Notes: generated by a model not told the origin, from the letters alone. A stretch of DNA of 51,144 bases from Pseudoalteromonas sp. HM-SA03 (GCF_002289345.1 NZ_NSDG01000048.1:58095-109238); one strand, 5' to 3'; counted from the stretch's first letter, positions 36,505 to 46,162 are shown. Numbers and translations are program-made.

Positions 36505-37296
36505 ATGCTGTCCTTATTTAAAGTCTCACCTTTGCTTAGTGATGAAGAAACCCAATGGTTAATTGACACCTTTGTCTGGGCATTTGAGCACTTTGATGGC
36601 GAGTACTTTTTAAATGAAACGCAGATCGTTACTCCGACTCCCAGTTGTTTTCCTGAGCCGGTATCCAGTATTGAAGAGATGGCGGAAGTCGTTTTCTCCC
36701 GAGTAAAATCCTATGCGGGGTTACAACAGTGGCCAATCACTTTGGTTGCGCCTGAACGCATGCTTGCGTCGACCAGCATGACTAAGTTAAACATTGCAGG
36801 GCGTTGGCGCGGTGAGCAAGCGGTTATCGCTGAAGCGGCTGCGCCTATTTTGATTTCTTATAATCCTAATCAAATAAATCAGCCTCAAGATCTGATCGCC
36901 AGTTATGCTGGTGTTATGGCAAAAGTTTTAATTTTACAGCGTGGCGTGTTACCTCCAGGTGGGGAAGCGCAATTAGACGCAGCTTGTGATGTGCTGGCGA
37001 GCTTTTTTGGCTTTGGGATCATGGTGTCTAATACCGTATATCACTTTAGGGGAGGATGTGGTTCTTGCTACAACCAATATGCTAACCGAAAAGCAGCACT
37101 GACGGAGCAGCAAAGTGTTTTTGTGCATGCCTTAGTATGTCATTTTAAAGGGGGGAAAGATGGTCATAAGCATCTTAAGTCACATCTTGTGAGTCAGTAT
37201 AAAAAGGCGAAAAAGCAAATTAATACCTTAATGGATAACTCAGAGCGGGGTGATTTACTGGCCTTACAGGAGCATGCACATGCTCGCTTATCTTGA
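36505..37296 (+). CDS. Conserved-looking protein of unknown function
   Basis: The 263-residue protein has no signal peptide or membrane helix. It contains a middle segment rich in Ala, Ile and Gly (ISYNPNQINQPQDLIASYAG, then VLPPGGEAQLDAACDVLASFFGFG) and a C-terminal GGCGSCYNQYANR motif near residue 190 that could bind metal or nucleotide. A basic tail rich in His and Lys follows. I do not recognise a named family and I see no HExxH. It overlaps the start of the LysE-type exporter gene by 17 bases, and a third gene overlaps that one, so the three form a tight operon. Confidence 0.7.
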   Translation: MLSLFKVSPLLSDEETQWLIDTFVWAFEHFDGEYFLNETQIVTPTPSCFPEPVSSIEEMAEVVFSRVKSYAGLQQWPITLVAPERMLASTSMTKLNIAGRWRGEQAVIAEAAAPILISYNPNQINQPQDLIASYAGVMAKVLILQRGVLPPGGEAQLDAACDVLASFFGFGIMVSNTVYHFRGGCGSCYNQYANRKAALTEQQSVFVHALVCHFKGGKDGHKHLKSHLVSQYKKAKKQINTLMDNSERGDLLALQEHAHARLS

Positions 37297-37903
37297 TGAG
37301 TTTATTTTAATTGCGCTGGCACATTTTTTTGCTGTCGCTAGTCCCGGTCCTGATTTTGCGATAGTGCTTAAACAAAGTGTACAGCAGGGTCGATCAAACG
37401 CCCTTTGGACAAGTTTTGGCGTTGGTCTTGGTATTTTAGTACATGTCAGTTATTGCTTATTGGGAGTTGCGTTACTGCTATCTCAATCTGAAAGCTTGTT
37501 CACAGCAGTAAAATATATAGCCGCGCTTTACCTCGCTTACCTTGGTGTCCAAGCATTGCGATATGCAAAACCCAATTCAGAGCAAGAAAATATCACTGAA
37601 CACGCTGTTACTGAGTCTAATTGGACTGCGTTAAAACGAGGCTTTTTAGTCAATGCCTTAAATCCCAAAGCAACGCTGTTTTTCTTATCGCTTTTTACCT
37701 TAGTGATTGAGCCAACCACACCAAGCGGTGTGCAGTTGTTTTACGGTGTTTATATGGCATTGGCTACGTGGGCTTGGTTTTCGTTTTTATCTTTAGTTTT
37801 ATCAAAAACAACGGTAAGACATTTTTTTCGTCGTGCAGGACATTGGTTTGATCGCGGGATCGGTGTGATCATGTTACTGCTTGCAGTAAGATTGGTGATC
37901 TAA
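37280..37903 (+). CDS. LysE/RhtB family amino-acid exporter
   Basis: The 207-residue membrane protein has about six helices. Its first helix carries the family mark HFFAVASPGPDFAIVLKQS, and LKRGFLVNALNPKATLFFLS lies near residue 120. LysE/RhtB proteins export amino acids such as lysine, threonine or homoserine lactone; the substrate cannot be read here. The chosen ATG lies seven bases after AGGAG and inside the end of the previous gene. The stop overlaps the next ATG by one base (TAATG). Confidence 0.9.
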   Translation: MLAYLDEFILIALAHFFAVASPGPDFAIVLKQSVQQGRSNALWTSFGVGLGILVHVSYCLLGVALLLSQSESLFTAVKYIAALYLAYLGVQALRYAKPNSEQENITEHAVTESNWTALKRGFLVNALNPKATLFFLSLFTLVIEPTTPSGVQLFYGVYMALATWAWFSFLSLVLSKTTVRHFFRRAGHWFDRGIGVIMLLLAVRLVI

Positions 37904-38433
37904 TGTGTGACAAAAACATTATTAACTTTAGCTTTGGTTCAAATATGTCGACCGCACGTTTGCTTGCTCGTTTACCACAAGCGAAGCTACTTGGAGTGGG
38001 GAAATTGCATGGCTATCGGCTGACTTTTGATATGTTGAGCACCGATGGTTCAGCCAAGTGCAGTATTACGCCGAGTACTGAAGCAAATAGCCATGTTTAT
38101 GGCGTTTTGTATGCGTTGGATGAGCAAGAAAAAGCGCGTTTGGATGACATTGAAGGGGATCGCTATAGCTGTCATTGTTTGCCTGTTGAAAGGCAAAGTG
38201 GCGGTATCGTGGACGCCTGGTGCTATATTGCTAACACCTTTGTGGAACAACAATTACCTTTCGATTGGTACGTACATCATGTGTTGGCCGGGGCAAAGGA
38301 GCATCGGTTTCCAACCAGCTATTTACAGGCAATTTCGACACAGCCACACGTTACAGATAATGATAATGACAGACAACAACAAGAATTAGCCATCTACCAC
38401 TGTGATGCTGTGAAGCTAAATCTCAAAGCTTGA
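37903..38433 (+). CDS. Gamma-glutamylcyclotransferase-like protein
   Basis: The 176-residue protein starts with the FSFGSNM motif typical of the GGCT/AIG2 fold. It continues with VYGVLYALDEQEKARLDDIEG near residue 70, where an acidic residue normally serves as catalyst. Family enzymes release 5-oxoproline from gamma-glutamyl peptides, or act on similar amide bonds. The gene is coupled by a TAATG overlap to the LysE-type exporter, which hints at joint handling of amino acids or peptides. Exact substrate unknown. Confidence 0.85.
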   Translation: MCDKNIINFSFGSNMSTARLLARLPQAKLLGVGKLHGYRLTFDMLSTDGSAKCSITPSTEANSHVYGVLYALDEQEKARLDDIEGDRYSCHCLPVERQSGGIVDAWCYIANTFVEQQLPFDWYVHHVLAGAKEHRFPTSYLQAISTQPHVTDNDNDRQQQELAIYHCDAVKLNLKA

Positions 38434-38478
38434 CTGGTAACATCATGATTGGTTGTGGCAAAAAACCAAGGAAAAATA

Positions 38479-40041
38479 ATGAAAATAAAACAATGGCTAT
38501 TAACCTCAGGCCTAGTTGCTGCAAGTTTTCTTAGTGCACAGGCAAGCGCGGCAGTAAACCAACAGGATGTTGAAACTGCGGTAAAAAGCGCGATGGCAAA
38601 GTTTAATATTCCAGGTTTGGCAATTGGTATCGTAGAAGATGGCAAGATTGTGATGACCAAGGGCTTCGGGGTGACGCATTTAAATAAGCCTGCTAAGGTC
38701 AATGCGGATACCTTGTTTGGTATTGCATCCAATACCAAAGCATTCACGGCAGCAGCGCTGGCGATGTTGATAGATCAAGGCAAGCTGAGTTGGGATGACA
38801 AAGTCATCAAACATATTCCAGAATTTAAGCTTTACGATAGTTATGTTACTCAAGAGATGACTATCCGCGATTTATTAAGTCATCGAAGTGGATTGGGTCT
38901 TGGGGCGGGCGATCTTATGATCTGGCCTGATACTGATAAAACCATGTCTGAATTGCTTGCAGGTATTTCACACCTCAAACCGGATTCAAGTTTCCGCAGT
39001 CATTACGCTTATAACAATTTGATGTTTGTTGTTGCAGGAGAAATCGTAAGTCGAATCAGTGGTAAAGATTGGCGCGATTTTGTTGAACAGGAAATGTTTA
39101 CCAAGTTAGATATGGATGACTCAAAGGCTGGATTCTCTCGGATCCCAGCTAACAATAGTAATTGGGCGACTGGCCATATTCCGATGGATGGCAAACTTAC
39201 GCCTTTCTTTGTTAACTACTTGGAAGATTTCCGTGGTGCTGGTGCCATTGCGTCTAACGTGGATGACATGACTAAGTGGCTACAAACCCAGCTTGAGGGT
39301 GGTCGCTTACCTTCTGGCGAGCAGCTATTTAGCCAAGAGCAACAAGTGCAAATGTGGCATCCACACATTACGCGTATTCCCGCAACAAAAGCCGAAGAAG
39401 TATACCACCAGCAGTTTAGAGGGTACGGCCTTGGCTGGGCGGTAGAGGACTACTTTGGTTATAAAAAGGTAGGTCACGGCGGCGGGATTTTAGGTATGGT
39501 GTCGCAAGTTGCGATGATCCCAGAGAAAAAATTGGGTGTGGTGGTCTTATCAAACCAACAAAAATACCCCGCACTTTCCGCGATTATCAATGAGGTGTTT
39601 GAAGATGCGCTTGGCCTAGAAGATAAAGACTGGGTGCAGATCATCGCCGATGATTACTTTAAGGCGCAACAAGATAAATACGCCAAAGCTGGGATAATCG
39701 AAGTTGCAAAACCACAGCCTGCTTTACCATTAAACAACTACACGGGAACACTAAATAGCGCTTGGTATGGCGATGTGATAGTGGAAAAGCTCGGTAAGGA
39801 ACTGCGCATTGATTTTACGCACACGAAGCGCTTAAAAGGGAAACTTGAGCACCTAACCGGTAACACCTTTGTGGTACGGTGGGATGAGCCATTACTTGAA
39901 GCAGATGCTTACATCAATTTTGTGATGGATAAATCACAACGGGTTGAGTCTGCTGCGATGGAATTTGTTAATCCGGAAATAACCGACTTTAGTTTCGATT
40001 TCCATAACTTGGATTTAAAGGCGAAAGAAATCCAGCATTAG
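38479..40041 (+). CDS. Exported serine hydrolase, class C beta-lactamase family
   Basis: The 520-residue protein has a signal peptide (about 1-24, ending AQASA). The beta-lactamase/DD-peptidase fold carries the catalytic SxxK as SNTK near residue 82, YAYNN as the Tyr-x-Asn motif near 180 and GHGGG near 340 in place of KTG. A C-terminal lipocalin-like beta domain (about 405-515, with NNYTGTLNSAWYGDVIVEK) is typical of esterase-type or peptidase-type members rather than resistance enzymes. AAGGA lies six bases before the ATG at 38479; an upstream in-frame ATG would add ten polar residues before the signal peptide. Confidence 0.9.
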   Translation: MKIKQWLLTSGLVAASFLSAQASAAVNQQDVETAVKSAMAKFNIPGLAIGIVEDGKIVMTKGFGVTHLNKPAKVNADTLFGIASNTKAFTAAALAMLIDQGKLSWDDKVIKHIPEFKLYDSYVTQEMTIRDLLSHRSGLGLGAGDLMIWPDTDKTMSELLAGISHLKPDSSFRSHYAYNNLMFVVAGEIVSRISGKDWRDFVEQEMFTKLDMDDSKAGFSRIPANNSNWATGHIPMDGKLTPFFVNYLEDFRGAGAIASNVDDMTKWLQTQLEGGRLPSGEQLFSQEQQVQMWHPHITRIPATKAEEVYHQQFRGYGLGWAVEDYFGYKKVGHGGGILGMVSQVAMIPEKKLGVVVLSNQQKYPALSAIINEVFEDALGLEDKDWVQIIADDYFKAQQDKYAKAGIIEVAKPQPALPLNNYTGTLNSAWYGDVIVEKLGKELRIDFTHTKRLKGKLEHLTGNTFVVRWDEPLLEADAYINFVMDKSQRVESAAMEFVNPEITDFSFDFHNLDLKAKEIQH

Positions 40042-40053
40042 GATATACCAAAG

Positions 40054-40083
40054 TATCAAAGCCACAATTATGTGGCTTTGATA
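40054..40083 (+). terminator. Hairpin after the serine hydrolase gene
   Basis: TATCAAAGCCAC (40054-40065) pairs perfectly with GTGGCTTTGATA (40072-40083) around AATTAT. There is no long T run afterwards, so termination is likely but not certain. Confidence 0.55.
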
Positions 40084-40145
40084 TAGTGAAAGGATAGCTA
40101 CTTAAATCAACCACGTCGCAAACTAACATAGGATGTATATTCGTT

Positions 40146-41066
40146 ATGCGTACTGCAATTATTACTCATCCATATTGCCGCAAGCATAAAATGACCGAGG
40201 AACATCCTGAGTGTCCTGCGAGGTTAGATGCGATATCAGATAGGTTGCTAGCGTCTGGCCTTGATATCGCCATTGAACACAAAACGGCGCTGAAAGCCGA
40301 TACGTCACACTATGCATTGGTTCATGATCAAGCCATGATCAAAGAAGTAATGGATAAAGTCCCTAATGAAGGGTTAACCGAGTTAGACGGCGACACTTGG
40401 CTGTGTCCTGATTCTATGAAAGCGATTGAACGCGCTGTCGGCGCAGGAATACTCGCGGTGGACGAAATAGTTGCAGGTAAACTTGACGCTGCATTTTGTT
40501 CTGTGAGGCCTCCAGGGCACCACGCCAATCAAAGCACTTCATCGGGATTTTGTGTCTTTAATAATGTTGCCATTGCTGCCGCTTATGCCAAGACAAAGGG
40601 TGTAGATCGAGTGGCTATATTGGACATCGATGTACATCATGGTAATGGCACGCAAGATATTTTCAAAGACGATCATAGCGTATTACTTTGCTCTTTATTC
40701 CAACACCCTTTTTATCCAAATACCGCGATTGAGAATCATCAAACGCTAATCAATTCCCCGTTGAGTGCAGGAGCGGATGGCACAGACTTAAAAGCCTTGG
40801 TGGAGCAACAATGGTTGCCTAAGCTGCGATCATTTAAACCTCAGCTCATTTTTATCAGTGCAGGGTTTGATGGTCATTTAGAAGATGATATGGGCGGACT
40901 CAAGTTTGTTGAACAAGATTATCAATGGTTTACTGAGCAAGTAGTCGAGTTTGCAAACTCATCGGACTGTTTGGGGATTATTTCCTACTTAGAAGGGGGC
41001 TATGATCTTTCTTCTTTAGGCCGCAGCGCCGTGACACATATCAAAGCGCTGGTTGAAGCCGGTTAG
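40146..41066 (+). CDS. Histone deacetylase-like amidohydrolase
   Basis: The 306-residue cytoplasmic protein belongs to the arginase/deacetylase superfamily. Visible motifs are HPECPARLDAI near residue 20, RPPGHHA near 121 with the catalytic His pair, the zinc ligands in DIDVHHGNGTQ near 160, SAGFDGH near 239 and LEGGYD near 285. Bacterial members deacetylate lysines, polyamines or acetoin-like compounds; this one most resembles the general HDAC-like group. Its stop codon overlaps the stop of the convergent small gene by two bases. Confidence 0.92.
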   Translation: MRTAIITHPYCRKHKMTEEHPECPARLDAISDRLLASGLDIAIEHKTALKADTSHYALVHDQAMIKEVMDKVPNEGLTELDGDTWLCPDSMKAIERAVGAGILAVDEIVAGKLDAAFCSVRPPGHHANQSTSSGFCVFNNVAIAAAYAKTKGVDRVAILDIDVHHGNGTQDIFKDDHSVLLCSLFQHPFYPNTAIENHQTLINSPLSAGADGTDLKALVEQQWLPKLRSFKPQLIFISAGFDGHLEDDMGGLKFVEQDYQWFTEQVVEFANSSDCLGIISYLEGGYDLSSLGRSAVTHIKALVEAG

Positions 41067-41362
41067 CTTAGACTTAATAAATCAAAAGCCTGCTGAGTAT
41101 TGCTCAGTTGGATTTTGCTGACGCAACACTGGCCTTCGTCAACGAGATATTGTTGCACTAATTCGGTTAAATATTTCAAATCAATACCTTGTACGGGCGC
41201 ACCTTGTGCGTTGCTGCAGCAATCGTTTGGGTATACTAGAATTAACCGTTTGAGTGACGCATCATCGAGCAGATGCGTTGCATCTCTAAGTGCTTTTTCA
41301 TCTTCAATAAACTCTATACTTTGGTCTAATACCAACAATAAAGGATAGCTTTTTATCGCCAT
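41063..41362 (-). CDS. Small uncharacterised protein
   Basis: The 99-residue protein has no signal peptide or membrane segment. It has alternating beta and helix character (YPLLLVLDQSIEFIEDE, LKRLILVYPND), two adjacent Cys pairs (DCCSN and QCCVS) and a C-terminal FDLLSLS. I do not recognise it with confidence; it could belong to a domain-of-unknown-function family of marine gammaproteobacteria. The ribosome binding site is weak. Convergent overlap of the stop codons with the deacetylase gene and an open frame of this length support it being real. Confidence 0.6.
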   Translation of the reverse strand: MAIKSYPLLLVLDQSIEFIEDEKALRDATHLLDDASLKRLILVYPNDCCSNAQGAPVQGIDLKYLTELVQQYLVDEGQCCVSKIQLSNTQQAFDLLSLS

Positions 41363-41438
41363 AATTTGTTCTTGGTCAAGTTATCATTAGTGTCGCCCAG
41401 TATACTTCAAATTGGAATAATATTGCGAGAGTGTGCTT

Positions 41439-43955
41439 ATGGTTGGTGATTCACGTCAGTTACAGATCAAAGAAGTATTTACCAATAGCTTGTTATGTTG
41501 CGATGAGCAAACCAGTCTATATGATGCGGTTGCGCAAATGCGAGCGAGCAGAGTGAGCTCGATCTTTATTACTCGTGCCGATGACATTATTGGTATCTGG
41601 ACTGAGTCGGATTGCGTTAAGCTCAACTTTAACGATCCTAACTTTGCACAGGTGCCGGTCCGGGCCGTGATGACCACACCGGTGCAAAAAATTCAAATAG
41701 ATAAAACCTTGAGTGAGGCGACGGTCAAGTTCCACCAACTAGGGATCCGTCACTTACTCGTGGTTGACTCGGATAATCTACCTTGCGGTGTGGTCTCTTT
41801 ATCCGATATCGTGCGTAGCCAAGGACTCGACCATTATTTGCATTTTAGACCAATTGAGCAGCACTTTGAATCAAGTATTGTGATTTTAGACAGTGAAGAC
41901 TGTGTCTCTGATGTTATTAATAATATGCGTGAGCTAAAGCTTACCGCTGTGTTGGCGTATAACCGTGAATTAAATGAGTATGGCATTATTACTCAACGTG
42001 ATATTGCATATATTATTCTCAATCCTGATTGGCGTCAGCCTTGCTGGCAATTAGCCAGCTATCCTATGCTCTCCATGACGCCAAAAGATAGTTTATTCGA
42101 TGCTTACCGGCTGATGACGGTAAACTCCATTCGTCATTTGGTGGTGACTTCCCCAGACTCGCAACAAGTGATAGGGCTATTAGCGCTCAAAAATGTCCTG
42201 ACTGAAATCGAAACGGCGTATTGTAGTGAGCTGGAAAAAGTCCTAGTACAACGTGATATTGCACTGCAAAAGTCGGAGAAGAACCTTTATCTAGCTAACC
42301 GCATTATTGATGCCTCTCTCGATGGCATTATGATCACCAAAAGTTCAGGTGAAATAATCCAGATCAACCCGGCGTTTAGTGCGCTTACCGGCTACAAAGA
42401 TTATGAAGTACTAGGGAAAAGCCCAAGCATATTGAGCTCGGGGCTACATGATGAATGCTATTATCAGAGCATGTGGCAAACGCTCAGAGAAACCGGTGTG
42501 TGGCAGGGCGAGATCTGCAATCGTAAAAAGAGCGGTGAGATTTATGTTGAATGGCTCACGATTATTGAGATCAGAGAGCCGTACAGTGACGATATGCTTT
42601 ACGCAGCCATTTTTAGCGACATTACAGAGCGTAAAAATGCGGAAGAAAAAATTGCTCGCTTAGCCTACTTTGATGAATTGACTGGGCTGCCTAATCGTCG
42701 CTTATTTTACGACAGACTCTCTATGGCATTGGCATCAGCGCACCGCTATAAGCAAAAACTCAGTGTGATGTTTATAGATTTAGACCGCTTTAAAGAAGTG
42801 AATGACTCTCTTGGCCACAGCGCGGGAGATGAGTTATTAGTGCAGGTTAGTGAGCGAATAAAGTCTATTCTAAACGAAGGTGACACGTTGGCCCGACTTG
42901 GTGGCGACGAATTTGTCGTGCTACTAAGCGAAGTGAATGGCATGTCGGAGGTTATTGAATTTGCAGACCAAATCTTAATGGCATTATCGAATCCCTTTCA
43001 ACTTGGTGATATGCAGGTGGCTGCGACGGCCTCAATGGGCGCTGCTATTTATCCCGAGGATGGTCATGATACGGAAACCTTACTCAAACACGCCGATGTT
43101 GCTATGTATCGCTCCAAAGAAGTCGGGCGTAATTCATTCCAATTATTCGAAGCTTCGATGAATGCACGTTCATTTGAGCGTTTATCCATGCTAAGTCGTT
43201 TTCAGAATGCCTTGGAAAATGACGAGTTTGAACTGCATTTTCAGCCATTGCAATGTTTAACCAGCAGTCGCATTTCAAGTGTTGAGTGTTTGCTAAGATG
43301 GCGTGACCCAAATCTCGGGATGATCTCGCCGGCCCAATTTATCCCACTTGCTGAGGAGCTCGGGCTTATTATGCGCTTAGATCAGTGGGTAATAGATAAA
43401 GCCTGTCAGCACTTGTCGCAATGGCAATGCGCTGGGGTTGAGATTAGGCGCATGGCGATTAACATCTCGGCGTCTCATGTCACTCAAGGCGACCTTTATC
43501 AGTGTGTCGCGCAGGCATTAAAAAAGCATAACGTCGACGGTAAGTATCTTGAGCTTGAGCTTACCGAAAATAGCTTTATCGGTAATCTTCAAGAGGCTAA
43601 GTACACCTTGAAAAAACTCAAGGAGCTGGGTGTCAAACTGGCGATTGATGATTTTGGTACAGGGTATTCTGCGCTCAGTTACTTGGCTAAGCTGCCCATC
43701 GACATCTTAAAAATAGATGCGAGTTTTATTGCTAAAGTGCCCGATGAATATGGCAATAGCGAAATTGTTTCGGCAATTGTGGCGATGGCTAAGGCGCTAA
43801 ACCTGCAAGTTGTAGCTGAGGGCGTAGAAAAGCCTGTACAGAAACGTTATCTGCGCAAGCTAGGTTGTCATACAATCCAAGGTTACGTCTTCTGTAAGCC
43901 ACTTACAGAAGACGATTGGCATGCATTTTATTCGTCAGAGAAGGTGATTTCGTAA
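41439..43955 (+). CDS. CBS-PAS-GGDEF-EAL c-di-GMP signalling protein
   Basis: The 838-residue cytoplasmic protein has four CBS motifs in two pairs (about 1-265), a PAS domain (about 285-400), a GGDEF domain (about 410-570) with intact RLGGDEF but no RxxD inhibitory site, and an EAL domain (about 580-830). The EAL signature reads ECLLRW. The other catalytic segments (NISASH, ELTEN, DDFGTGYS, KIDASF, AEGVE, QGYVFCKP) are intact, so hydrolysis remains likely. I use ATG 41439, seven bases after GAGAG, rather than GTG 41433. The 3' end overlaps the convergent DUF2797 gene by 28 bases. Confidence 0.9.
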   Translation: MVGDSRQLQIKEVFTNSLLCCDEQTSLYDAVAQMRASRVSSIFITRADDIIGIWTESDCVKLNFNDPNFAQVPVRAVMTTPVQKIQIDKTLSEATVKFHQLGIRHLLVVDSDNLPCGVVSLSDIVRSQGLDHYLHFRPIEQHFESSIVILDSEDCVSDVINNMRELKLTAVLAYNRELNEYGIITQRDIAYIILNPDWRQPCWQLASYPMLSMTPKDSLFDAYRLMTVNSIRHLVVTSPDSQQVIGLLALKNVLTEIETAYCSELEKVLVQRDIALQKSEKNLYLANRIIDASLDGIMITKSSGEIIQINPAFSALTGYKDYEVLGKSPSILSSGLHDECYYQSMWQTLRETGVWQGEICNRKKSGEIYVEWLTIIEIREPYSDDMLYAAIFSDITERKNAEEKIARLAYFDELTGLPNRRLFYDRLSMALASAHRYKQKLSVMFIDLDRFKEVNDSLGHSAGDELLVQVSERIKSILNEGDTLARLGGDEFVVLLSEVNGMSEVIEFADQILMALSNPFQLGDMQVAATASMGAAIYPEDGHDTETLLKHADVAMYRSKEVGRNSFQLFEASMNARSFERLSMLSRFQNALENDEFELHFQPLQCLTSSRISSVECLLRWRDPNLGMISPAQFIPLAEELGLIMRLDQWVIDKACQHLSQWQCAGVEIRRMAINISASHVTQGDLYQCVAQALKKHNVDGKYLELELTENSFIGNLQEAKYTLKKLKELGVKLAIDDFGTGYSALSYLAKLPIDILKIDASFIAKVPDEYGNSEIVSAIVAMAKALNLQVVAEGVEKPVQKRYLRKLGCHTIQGYVFCKPLTEDDWHAFYSSEKVIS

Positions 43956-44749
43956 GAGGTAAACTTACGGATATTGATCACGCCATTATCAAAAATAAGA
44001 TATTGGCCTTTGATCCCTTCAAGCACGCCTGACACTACAGGGTCTTTATCAAAGTTAAACGAGCTGACTTTACTCGGGTGCTGGTTTACTGGGAAGGTGA
44101 GATCAACCACTTCTTCATCCAGCACTTCAATGGCGGTTGCACCAAAGAGTTCAGCAAGTTCATCGAGCTTTGCTTGGATCTCGGGAATAAGCTTAGCGGC
44201 TTCTGCTTTGAGGTCTATTTCAGGATTGATGCCTTTGAGCATATTGCGCCAGTTAGTCTTATCGGCAATAAACTGAGCCAGCGCCACTTCCACTAACCCT
44301 GACTGGTGACGGGTCTGCACCTTAAAAATCGGCAGAGCTTGCGTTGCGCCTTGATCTACCCAACGAGTTGGGATCTGCGTATGACGGGTGATCCCTACTT
44401 TAAGGCCTGAGGTATTGGCCAAATACACATAGTGCGGGATCATACAGTTCTCTTCGCCCCATTGGGGTTCACGACAGGTACCTTGATCATAGTGACAGGT
44501 CTCTGGCTTCATAATACACATGTCGCAGCTGGCGAGCTTTCTCATACACACGAAGCAGTGCCCCTGTGAATAGCTCTTTTTGGTTTTTTTACCACAGCTA
44601 CTGCAAAATATATTGCCGGTGAAGGTAAGGGTAACTGGTTTACCAAAGTAGTCATTGAGTGATACTAAGTTATCACCCACGGGTAATTGATATTGGATAG
44701 GTTCAACAAGCGCTGACTTTAACTTGCTGAGTGTACCTTGTACTTGCAT
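43928..44749 (-). CDS. DUF2797 zinc-binding protein
   Basis: The 273-residue protein has an N-terminal half with four Cys pairs (FCSSCGKK, HCFVCMRK, CDMCIMKPETC and an ENCM segment, about residues 48-100) that should bind zinc. A middle segment VYLANTSGLKVGITRHTQIPTRW near 107 resembles a GIY-YIG-like fold. This layout matches DUF2797. No function is established, though the fold suggests nucleic-acid interaction. The C-terminal coding bases overlap the end of the convergent c-di-GMP gene by 28 bases. Confidence 0.85.
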   Translation of the reverse strand: MQVQGTLSKLKSALVEPIQYQLPVGDNLVSLNDYFGKPVTLTFTGNIFCSSCGKKTKKSYSQGHCFVCMRKLASCDMCIMKPETCHYDQGTCREPQWGEENCMIPHYVYLANTSGLKVGITRHTQIPTRWVDQGATQALPIFKVQTRHQSGLVEVALAQFIADKTNWRNMLKGINPEIDLKAEAAKLIPEIQAKLDELAELFGATAIEVLDEEVVDLTFPVNQHPSKVSSFNFDKDPVVSGVLEGIKGQYLIFDNGVINIRKFTSYEITFSDE

Positions 44750-44814
44750 CTTTGCCCCTAAAAATGCTCATAAAAGGGTAGGATACCATTACAAACTAAG
44801 AAACGCAGTGTGTA

Positions 44815-44846
44815 AAAATGAAAAAGGCCAGCGTCAAGCTGGCCTT
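44815..44846 (-). terminator. Intrinsic terminator after purD
   Basis: AAGGCCAGC (44824-44832) pairs with GCTGGCCTT (44838-44846) around GTCAA. On the minus strand a T-rich run follows the stem. Confidence 0.88.
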
Positions 44847-44863
44847 GCAAAGCTTAATGTGAA

Positions 44864-46147
44864 TTAGCTTTCGCGTGCGATTGCACGATATGCGATATCT
44901 GTGCGGTACTCTACGCCATCCCAGTGAATGTCTTTCACTAGAGAGTAGGCGCGTTTTTGCGCTTCGGTTACCGTGTGGCCAAGGGCCGTTGCACATAATA
45001 CTCGACCACCAGCAGTGACTACATGCTCGCCATCTTGCTTAGTACCGGCATGGAACACTTTTTCGCCTTCAGGGTAGTTCACTTGAAGACCTGAAATAGC
45101 GTCACCCTTAGGGTAGTTCCCTGGGTAGCCACTAGCAGCAAGCACAATACCAACAGCAGCTCGCGGATCGAATTCAATCGATGTTTGACCAAGCTCTTCA
45201 CGGTTTGCCGCTTCAATCAGCTCAACTAAATCAGACTGAAGGCGTAACATGATAGGTTGTGTTTCTGGGTCACCAAAGCGGCAGTTATACTCGATAACTT
45301 TTGGTGTGCCGTCTGCTGTGATCATCAAACCAGCGTATAGGAAACCTGTATAAGGGTGACCTTCTTTCGCCATACCTTCAACCGTTGGATTGATCACTTC
45401 AGTCATGATGCGATCATGAATATCTGGCGTGACTACAGGAGCTGGAGAGTATGCACCCATACCACCTGTGTTTGGGCCTTTATCACCATCGTATGCACGT
45501 TTGTGATCTTGGCTGGTGGCAAAAGGAAGTACATTTTTGCCGTCAACCATGACGATGAAAGAGGCTTCTTCACCTTCTAAAAACTCTTCAATAACCACAC
45601 GGCTGCCCGCTTCGCCAAAAGCATTACCCGCAAGCATATCGCGGATAGCTTCTTCTGCTTCCGCTTCGGTCATTGCCACGATGACCCCTTTACCAGCAGC
45701 AAGACCATCAGCCTTAACAACGATAGGTGCCCCTTGTGCTTTCAAGTAGGTAAGCGCAGGCTCAATCTCTTCAAACGTTTGATAAGCCGCTGTTGGAATA
45801 TCGTGACGTGCTAAAAAGTCTTTAGTAAACGACTTAGAGCCTTCTAGCTGCGCTGCCGCTTGAGTAGGTCCAAAAATAGCTAAGCCTTCTTCACGGAAAC
45901 GGTCAACCACACCGATAACTAGTGGTGCTTCAGGGCCAACAATGGTTAATTGTACATTGTTTTCTTTAGCAAAGACGACCAAGGCATCGATATCTTCAAC
46001 GCCGATAGCCACGTTTTCGAGTTTAGGCTCAAGCGCAGTACCTGCATTACCAGGTGCTACAAAAACCGTTTTTACAGATGGGTTTTGTGCGGCTTTGAAC
46101 GCAAGCGCATGCTCACGCCCACCGCTGCCAATGACGAGTACATTCAT
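44864..46147 (-). CDS. purD: Phosphoribosylamine-glycine ligase
   Basis: PurD joins glycine to phosphoribosylamine with ATP, the second step of purine synthesis. The 427-residue protein has the family length, begins MNVLVIGSGGREHALAFK, and shows the ATP-grasp core (PIVVKADGLAAGKGVIVA near residue 136) and the EYNCRFGDPETQ metal-site motif near 285. It lies 15 bases after the exported methyltransferase-like gene rather than directly after purH, which is unusual. The family call is secure. Confidence 0.97.
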   Translation of the reverse strand: MNVLVIGSGGREHALAFKAAQNPSVKTVFVAPGNAGTALEPKLENVAIGVEDIDALVVFAKENNVQLTIVGPEAPLVIGVVDRFREEGLAIFGPTQAAAQLEGSKSFTKDFLARHDIPTAAYQTFEEIEPALTYLKAQGAPIVVKADGLAAGKGVIVAMTEAEAEEAIRDMLAGNAFGEAGSRVVIEEFLEGEEASFIVMVDGKNVLPFATSQDHKRAYDGDKGPNTGGMGAYSPAPVVTPDIHDRIMTEVINPTVEGMAKEGHPYTGFLYAGLMITADGTPKVIEYNCRFGDPETQPIMLRLQSDLVELIEAANREELGQTSIEFDPRAAVGIVLAASGYPGNYPKGDAISGLQVNYPEGEKVFHAGTKQDGEHVVTAGGRVLCATALGHTVTEAQKRAYSLVKDIHWDGVEYRTDIAYRAIARES

Positions 46148-46162
46148 GGCGAAATTTTCCTA

